This document shows, piece by piece, positions 57,459-64,000 of a stretch of DNA of 64,000 nucleotides. The position numbers and the translations under genes are program-made. This DNA is from Papaver somniferum (lineage: Eukaryota; Streptophyta; Magnoliopsida; Ranunculales; Papaveraceae). A model generated the notes under the pieces. That model searched no databases and had not been told where the DNA came from. It worked only from the letters and a program-made list of their open reading frames with translations. Location: NCBI RefSeq assembly GCF_003573695.1, contig NW_020639929.1:3128406-3192405 (forward strand), read 5' to 3'. Positions within the stretch are counted from its first letter, which is position 1; the number at the start of each line of letters is the position of its first letter.

Positions 57459-58076
57459 TTGTCGTGGTGTGTCCCCACTCTGTCTCATCTTGATCCCCGC
57501 ACCTCACAATGTGAAAGTGAAGTGAAAAGAATTATTGATCTTCAGAATGTGGAAAACTCAATGCCTGATGCATCCGTTGATATTGCTAAAGTGACGAGAT
57601 CATACATACCAGCTGCAAACGTGCCTGCAAGGTTAGAAATCCCTAATACGGGAAAAGACACCCTATATAGAGGTGTCAAACCTACACTTGTTGGAAGTGT
57701 AGCTGAGGTCGTGGCCCCCCAAAGGAAAAGGGGAATACCACCTGGTTCGATGGATACTCACCCAAGGAAGAAAAGAGTGAGTAATGCACAACCTGATCCA
57801 TTTATCATCAATACAGATAATCCCTCTCATGAAATTGTCTCTGATTCTAGTTTTGTCCATGAATCAATATTGGAGGACGCTCCGATGTTTGAAATGATTC
57901 CAGAGAACAAAGAAATATCTATGGATTATGAGAGTGCATACGTGTTGATGGAAAGATCCTCCACACAGATTGATGATGCATTTGCATACACTGTTGCTCA
58001 AGAGACCATTGAGAACAATGACATCGAATCGCGCTCTATTGCAGAATGTCAAAAAAGAGCAGACTGGCCTAAATGA
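57459..58076 (+). pseudogene. Copia 3 linker between integrase and RT
   Basis: Open frame of 205 codons continuing the integrase frame after one stop. It holds KDTLYRGVKPTLV, a motif of this Copia group, then an acidic variable region, and ends CQKRADWPK where RT begins in another frame. Confidence 0.6.
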
Positions 58077-59190
58077 GAGTTGCAATCCAGGAAGAATTAA
58101 ATTCATTGGAAAAGAGACGGGTATTTGGTACGGTAGTGCTAACCCCACTAGGTGTAAAGCCCGTAGGACATAAATGGGTATTTGTTAGAAAGCGTAATGA
58201 GAAGAATGAAGTCTTGAGGTATAAGGCTCGCCTTGTATACTCTCCCGTAATGGACGTCATAACGTTCCGTTACTTAGTTAGCTTGGTAGTTTCAGAAGGA
58301 CTTGAAATGCAGCTTATGTATGTGGTTACGGCATATCTCTATGGGATCTAGATTCAAAGATATACATGAAAGTGCCTGATGGCCTTCCATTTCCCGAATC
58401 AAGTAACTCTAAACCACGGAATGCGTTTTCGATTAAGTTCAAATGCCCACTTTACGGACTAAAGCAATCAGGGCGAATGTGGTACACCTGTCTAAGTGAT
58501 TATCAATTAGAGTTATGCCCCTGCGTATTTATAAAGAAAACGAGTTCCGGATTTGCAATTGTAGTTGTTTATGTTGATGATATGAACATAATAGGTACTC
58601 TTGATGAAATAAGAGAAACCGTAAGCTACCTGAAATCTGAATTTGAGATGAAAGATCTTAGAAAAACTCGGTTTTGTCTAGGACTTGAGCTAGAACACCG
58701 ATCATGTGGAATACTAATTCACCAGTCTGCATATGTCCATAAGATACTCAGGAAATTCAATATGGACAAGATGCATCCTGCTAGCACTCCCATGATTGGT
58801 CGAAGTTTAGATGTACAAAAGGATCCATTTCGTCCAAAGGATGATGGCGAAGAGGTATTGGGAGTTGAACTTCCCTACCTAAGTGCAATAGTCGCATTAT
58901 TGTACTTATCACAATGTACTGGACCTGATATATCATTCTCAATGAACTTGTTAGCTAGATATAACTCAGCGCCAACGCAGCGTCATTGGAATGGTATAAA
59001 GAATGTATTCAGATACCTTAAAGGAACCATTGACATGGGTCTATTTATCCCTATGAGGACGAAAGGAGGATTGTTAAGGCAACCCCCTACACTGAAACCC
59101 CAAATAATGTTTTGGTTGGTTTTGCTGATGCTGGATACCTTTCTGACCCACATAAAGCTCGATCCCAAACTGGTTATGTATTCACCATAG
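58073..59190 (+). pseudogene. Copia 3 reverse transcriptase
   Basis: First frame 58073-58351: AIQEELNSLEKRRVF, KPVGHKWVFVRKRNEKNEVL, RYKARL, then an apparent deletion before SPVMDVITFRYL and VVTAYLYG. Second frame from 58366: MKVPDGLPFPES, LYGLKQSGRMWY, VVVYVDDMNIIGT (catalytic YVDD), MKDLRKTRFCLGLELEH and PYLSAIVALLYLSQC. It frameshifts again near 59080 into RNase H. A Ser between GLKQ and GRMW (in place of AP) marks this Copia group. Confidence 0.78.
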
Positions 59191-59612
59191 GGAACACAAC
59201 GATATCATGTAGATCGACCAATCAAACTCTTGTAGCTACCTCCACGAACCACTCAAAGATCATTTCCCTACATGAAGCGGTTCGTGAGTGTATATGGTTA
59301 AGGTCTATCATTACGCATATTCGAGGGACAAGTGGTTTGAATTCTACCACTGAAGAGCCAACATACATTTATGAAGATAATGCAGCTTGTATCGAACAAA
59401 TGAAGCAAGGATATATCAAGGGTGATAATACGAAATATATTTCACCAAAGTTCTTTTATAATCAGCAACAACAGTGTCTCTTACATATTCAAGTCAACAA
59501 AGTACCGTCTGATGAGAATGTGGCAGACTTATTTACTAAGTCACTTCTTAAATCCTTATTTGAAAAGCACGTAAAGAATATCGGACTAAGGAAATTGTAT
59601 GAACTCCCTTGA
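59112..59612 (+). pseudogene. Copia 3 RNase H
   Basis: GFADAGYLSDPHKARSQTGY, then SLHEAVRECIWLRSI, YEDNAACIEQMKQGYIKGDN and NVADLFTKSLLKSLFEKH, ending ELP and a stop. The catalytic Asp/Glu positions are mostly recognisable, though the usual second acidic residue near SLHEA is shifted in context. A GGGGGAG-rich tail and repeated GTTTT-rich segments follow (59620-59975). Confidence 0.75.
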
Positions 59613-59981
59613 TTGCAATCAGGGGGAGATGGCGACATCAGAGGAGGGTATCTAATGATATGATGTCGACATCAGGGAGAGTGTTTGTTGAACTCTTTTT
59701 TCCTTTACCGAATTTATTTTGTCCCAATGGGTTTTGTTACTCGGTAAGGTTTTTAATGAGACAACTACAACACCATGGTTATGACTCCCCGATTGAGATT
59801 ATCTTTTTCCCCACAGGTTTTTTTTTTTATATTTTAGGTTTTTCTGAAGAGAGGTGGTCAGCTTTATCAACACGTTGTACTCTTTTCCCTTCGTCAAAGT
59901 TTTGTCCCACTGGGTTTTCTTTGCCAAGGTTTTAATGAGGCAACACATCTGAAGTTCCGCTTTTAAATCGCACAAAAGGAG
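59613..59981 (+). other. Copia 3 3' untranslated region and polypurine tract
   Basis: Contains repeated phrases of the type TTTTGTCCCA.TGGGTTTT (59726, 59900) and GGTTTTAATGAG.CAAC (59744, 59923). The polypurine tract CACAAAAGGAG is at 59971-59981. Confidence 0.6.
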
Positions 59982-60148
59982 TATTATAGGGTCCATGGCC
60001 CACGGATGTGCAGTCCATTAATATAATAGGATTTAATCCTTTACTCTTATATAAATAGAATACTTACCTATGTAATGGAATTCCTTCCCTTCTCTGATTA
60101 ATAAAAAGTTCTTCTATCCTTTCCCTATCTATTCTTCTTACTCCAAAA
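59982..60148 (+). repeat. 3' LTR of Copia 3 (167 bp)
   Basis: Starts TATTATAGGG (first G changed to A) and ends CTCCAAAA directly before the TSD ATTTC. Confidence 0.88.
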
Positions 60149-60153
60149 ATTTC

Positions 60154-61394
60154 TACTTTTTATATTAGTCTGGGGTTTGATACCAAACATATTATGAGCT
60201 TATTGCTTCTAGAAATATTAACTTCTGAAAAGTAAAAGTACAGCTTCTTGGTAAGAAAATTCATGTGATGAAAAAGTTAGTGGAAAGTGAAAACATTAGG
60301 TCTAGACGCCTAGACCTAGACTCATCTGATCTCCAAATAAGATACCCTGCGCCTAAGGTGATATGCTATCGACAACAAAGATACCCTACACTTAAGGTGA
60401 TGCGCTTACGACTTCACGAGGTGGCAATGATTTTCTAATCAAGGTAAGGTACATGACTCATCTCCAAATGAAATGTTATTTAAACATGTTTTTTTATTTA
60501 TTTTTTTGTTGAAAGGCATCTTACTCCCAACAACTTGGAATTAATCTCCATATTCCTACCCGTAACTCTATCAAGTATTTTGATAATTGAATTTGTCACT
60601 ATATATCCCAATAAAATCAAATGAGATTGCTGATGTCTTGGCAAAAGATGCTAAGTTTTTCAGAGTCCTGCTTTATGGTATATTAGTCTGCTAGATTGGC
60701 TTCATTCTCTAATTAATTAGAGATACACTTGATATAAGAAATCAAATGTTTGAAGTCCATTTTTCAATCATATTAAAAAGAAACTCCTATTAAAAGCTGA
60801 GAGAGTGTACACCGCTAGCAAAGTTCATATTTTAGGAGTTCAATCGGGATCGATCGCTCCGGCCCAAAAAGATCAAAAGTTGTAATATCCATCAGCAATC
60901 AATATTATATCATTATATCATGTTCTAAGTAAATAATGCTCACCATTGTTGGGTTTCTGAGCTTTTACGGGAAACTTTAGAAATTAAAAGTGTAAATAAA
61001 TTAATAAGAAACCAACAAATAAATATTCGTTTCATCTCAGGAAAAAAAAATGATACTTTCACTTTTCAGTATGATTTTCTTTAAGTAAAATAAAAATATA
61101 AAAGTATCTTTTACAGGAGAAAACGAGGTATTATCAACTTGTGGCTTGATTTATTAACCAATGAGAAACAATATTAAAAATTATTCAAACTATGTCATAT
61201 CTTAGGGTATGGGTGTCTGTTGATCAAATTTTACGAAAATGTAGACTTTGCCTGTTTTGACATATTCAATTTTTGGATAATAACATTCAATCTTTGGATG
61301 AAAGAGAATGAGTCGTACAACTCCTAAAACCTCTCCACCTGAAATCCAATCTCTTCGTCACTTTCTAGCCGTTACATTTGTCTCATAGTGTCCC
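60154..61394 (+). other. Spacer with a LINE RNase H relic near 60600-60770
   Basis: 60613-60660 codes SNEIADVLAKDAKFF on the plus strand, the C-terminal signature of the RNase H (RVT_3) domain in plant LINEs, followed by stops. No other coding signal. The remainder is AT-rich spacer. Confidence 0.45.
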
Positions 61395-63830
61395 TGAAAA
61401 AGCGGGGGTCTAACAACACCACCCAATATTTCTCTTAGCAATCTGTATGGACCAACTCAAATATACTTTGCTAGAGAATCAACTACACAGTCAGACTCAA
61501 TCTGAATTAAAATATATCGAGGAGTTAATATCTCTCTCTTGTTTTGATTTACTCAAAGTAATAGAAATCAGCGAGTCTTTAATCAAACACAAGGAATAAC
61601 TTGGATGGTACCAAAGACCAATATCCAAGGATCAGACAATGACAATCAACAACCAAAGGTTGGATTACTCTAATTGATGATCTAACGCACAACCTGTATT
61701 ATTTCAATTATAAAGATAAAACAATATAATGCGGAAATTGAAATAACATAGACAACAGAAATTTTGTTAACGAGGAAACCGTAAATGCAGAAAAACCCCG
61801 GTACCTAGTCCAGATTGAACACGCACTGTATTGAGCGGCTACAGACACTAGCCTACTCCAAGCTAACTTCGGAATGGACTGTAGTTGAACCCCATTCAAT
61901 CTCCCACTGATCCAAGGTACAATTATGCTCCTACGCCTCTGATCCCAGCAGGATAATGCGCACTTGATTCCCTTAGCTGATCTCACCCACAACTAAGAGT
62001 TGCTATGACCCAAAATCGCAGGATTTAACAATAAACAAATCTGTCTCACACAGACAAGTCTATCAAAGGATAAATCTGTCTCCCACAGATAAACCCTAAA
62101 GGTTTTGTTCCGTTTTTTGATAATAATCAAGGTGAACAGGAACCAATTGATAATCCGGTCTTATATTCCCGAAGAACAGCCTTGATTAATCAATCACCTC
62201 ACAATAATCTTAATTGTATGGTAGCGAAACAAGATGTTGTGGAATCACAAACGATGAGACGAAGACGTTTGTGATTACTTTTTATATCTTGCCTATCGGA
62301 GATATCAATCTCAAGCCAATCAATCTGATTGTACTCGTACGATAGAAGATGCAAGATCAGATCACACAACTACGATAAAAGAAATATCGGTCAGGCTTCT
62401 TAATCCCAAAGAAGTCTTTAAGTCGTTAACCCGGTTTGAGAAAAGAAAACCAGAGGGTTAAAGGAGAATCGACTCTGGTATGCAAACTAGTATCACACGT
62501 AAGGTGTGGGGATTAGTTTTGCACAATACTAGATGTCTCCTTTATATAGTCTTTCAAATCAGGATTTTGCCTTGGTAACAAGGCAAACAATATCCACCGT
62601 TAGATGAAAACCTGATTTAGATTCAAGCTAATATTTCTCAACCGTTAGATCGAAAACTTAGCTTTTTACACACACTTGACAATGCACGTTTATAGGTTTG
62701 TTAACCGTACCCAAACATATGCACTTGTTGGTTCAACAATAGTTAACCAAATGATTATCCATATGAGCATCTCATATCAACCATGTTCTTCTTCACTATA
62801 ACTAGTTCAAATGACACAAATGAACTAGTTAGAGAGTTGTTCAATTGCAAGGAAATCTTATGTACTACACAAGACACAATTGAAGCAAAGATGATTTGAT
62901 TCACTCGAATCGGTTCATGAACTTTATAGCCACGGTTTGCAAACTGCATTCCTTAGTCTTTATATTTTAAGTTCAGAAATCATCTTCAGATATATAACCT
63001 TTCTCAAGTTCACAGACTAGGTTCGCGGACTTAAGCAATCGGTAGAGTTTACAAATTCCAGCAGAAAATCTCGGCAAAGACTTTCTCCGGTTCGCGGACT
63101 AGTCTAGTTTGTCAACTCCAGCAGAATTTGTTGGGATGAGAAGTTCGGCATTTCGCGGACTGAGTTCGCGGAATTGGCTCACGCCATTCTCCGATTTCTC
63201 TTGATCAACAAAGTTCGCAAACTTTGGTTCAAGGAATAGGACTTATACATAAATGTGTTTTCACAACAATGTTTATGTCCACCATTGGTTATGTGATCTA
63301 AACTCTCATTTCAATCATTGAAACATTCTTAGAGGACGTTATATAGTTGTTATTCACAAACCATTTCTCGTCAAAGCAATTTTCAAAGTGATTCAAATAT
63401 ATCATGACTTTAGTCACTAGGTAAAGATAAACTGGATCGAAGCGAAACGCTTACCAACACATATTTCGAGATATAGATAGGCGAGGTATACTCGGATCGA
63501 AATACCAAATGTGTATAATCCAGTCTATATATATAGCATACGACTTCTTGTCTCAAAGAGTATGACATAGAGTAGATAGATTTTTGAGTGACAGATAAGT
63601 TCAAGTCTTCACATACCTTTTTGTCGAGAAGTTCCACCGGTTCCTTGAGTAGTTCTTCTTCTTGAATGATGAATCACCATGAAGTCCTTGAGCTCAACTA
63701 CACTTTCTATCCTAGTCTGAGACTTAGCTATAATAGACTAGAAATTAAGACTTATAGTTTTGATCACAAACATTGACAAACATGCTTGAGATAGCAACGC
63801 ATGCGAGTTCGACCGAGCAATGCTCTAACA
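61395..63830 (-). mobile_element. 3' LTR of a SIRE/Maximus-like Copia element (2436 bp), body outside window
   Basis: On the minus strand it begins TGTTAGAGCATTGCTCGG and ends GACCCCCGCTTTTTCA, so canonical TG..CA. The polypurine tract AAAGGGGGATAT lies directly before it (63831-63842), showing this is the 3' LTR and that the internal region continues to the right. A minus-strand TATATAAA box is at 62541-62548. TTCGCGGACT words repeat at about 63022-63172. The TSD on its outer side would be GTCCC (61390-61394). Lineage is from length and style, so moderate. Confidence 0.82.
62541..62548 (-). promoter_or_regulatory. TATA box of the SIRE-like LTR
   Basis: TATATAAA on the minus strand, about 1.29 kb into the 2.44-kb LTR, followed by AGGAGACAT. 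Confidence 0.55.
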
Positions 63831-64000
63831 ATATCCCCCTTTGTCAATTTTAGTGACAAAACTATCAATACATATGGAATACAAAAAAAGATAAAGAAAC
63901 TTTAGTAGATCCTATTCCACATGTCTAATCTTCAACATTCCTCGAAATCTTCGTCATTTCCAAGTACTCCAATGATCCCAAAGGTTGTAAGTTTATTATC
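63831..64000 (-). mobile_element. 3' internal end of the SIRE-like element (polypurine tract and upstream)
   Basis: AAAGGGGGATAT on the minus strand at 63831-63842, preceded by a TTTTGTCACTAAAATTGACA stretch typical of this element's 3' end. It continues past the window edge; no coding frame is visible in 160 bases. Confidence 0.65.

Larger units (their letters stand above)
52841..60148 (+). mobile_element. Copia element 3 (old, short LTRs)
   Basis: LTRs 52841-53007 and 59982-60148, each 167 bp, clearly diverged; TSD ATTTC at 52836-52840 and 60149-60153. The 5' LTR is TGTTATAGG..AAAACA; the 3' LTR now starts TATTATAGG and has lost the terminal CA. The primer-binding site TTATCTCGCACGAGC follows at 53008 and CACAAAAGGAG precedes the 3' LTR. 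Gag, protease, integrase, RT and RNase H are in Copia order but broken by stops and frameshifts. The leader before gag is about 1.5 kb. Confidence 0.92.

Noticed and set aside
1..64000. CRISPR arrays, bacterial operons, rRNA genes
   Set aside because: Nothing resembles direct repeats with unique spacers, Shine-Dalgarno-led gene clusters or rRNA; the sequence is plant nuclear DNA.

Overview
This window is a piece of a plant nuclear genome, from a eudicot judging by its element families. It is AT-rich, has spliced gene remnants, and is almost wholly built of nested transposable elements. Papaveraceae or another member of Ranunculales is my guess from the repeat style; nothing in the window proves it. 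I see no intact ordinary host gene. The only host gene at what may be its own place is a decayed NRT1/PTR (NPF) transporter (48372-50195, minus). Other host-gene pieces (NUP107, phospholipase D zeta, casein kinase 1) lie inside or beside DNA transposons and look captured.

Region by region. 1-10275: tandem array of a non-autonomous Ty3-type LTR retroelement on the minus strand (internal, LTR, internal, LTR), about 6.05 kb per unit. 10276-11122: tail of a SIRE-like Copia LTR, cut by that array. 11123-13985 and 19030-19140: degenerate DNA-transposon DNA with dense CCAGCCGT-type repeats and two divergent SANT/Myb-like ORF relics. 13985-19029: CACTA-like element with GTTGCGA repeats carrying NUP107 exons. 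19563-21052: non-autonomous hAT element with an 8-bp target-site duplication (TSD). 21061-28380: low-information DNA with a dispersed repeat family, a small ORF and two LINE 3' ends.

28380-42790 is a four-level nest. A LINE ORF2 fragment (minus) is split by Copia element 1 (28491-42565, TSD GAGAA). Copia 1 is split inside its reverse transcriptase by a CACTA element (32329-41480) that carries PLD-zeta and casein kinase 1 exons. That CACTA is split by the young Copia element 2 (34674-39624, TSD CTTTC). The LTR differences counted by eye fit this order: about 20 in about 284 bp for Copia 1, and 2 in 327 bp for Copia 2.

42791-48370: low-information DNA with a 21-bp-arm hairpin, tandem repeats and a 256-bp minisatellite, perhaps inside one terminal-inverted-repeat element. 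48372-50195: NPF pseudogene. 51820-52131: Stowaway MITE. 52841-60148: old Copia element 3 (TSD ATTTC) with a long leader and an intron-like gap between gag and protease. 60600-60770: LINE RNase H relic. 61395-63830: complete 3' LTR of a SIRE/Maximus-like Copia element on the minus strand, whose body lies beyond the right edge.

The most interesting content is the pair of CACTA elements of one end-repeat family that captured different host genes, the two Copia families with non-TG..CA LTR ends, and the three-LTR tandem Ty3 array.
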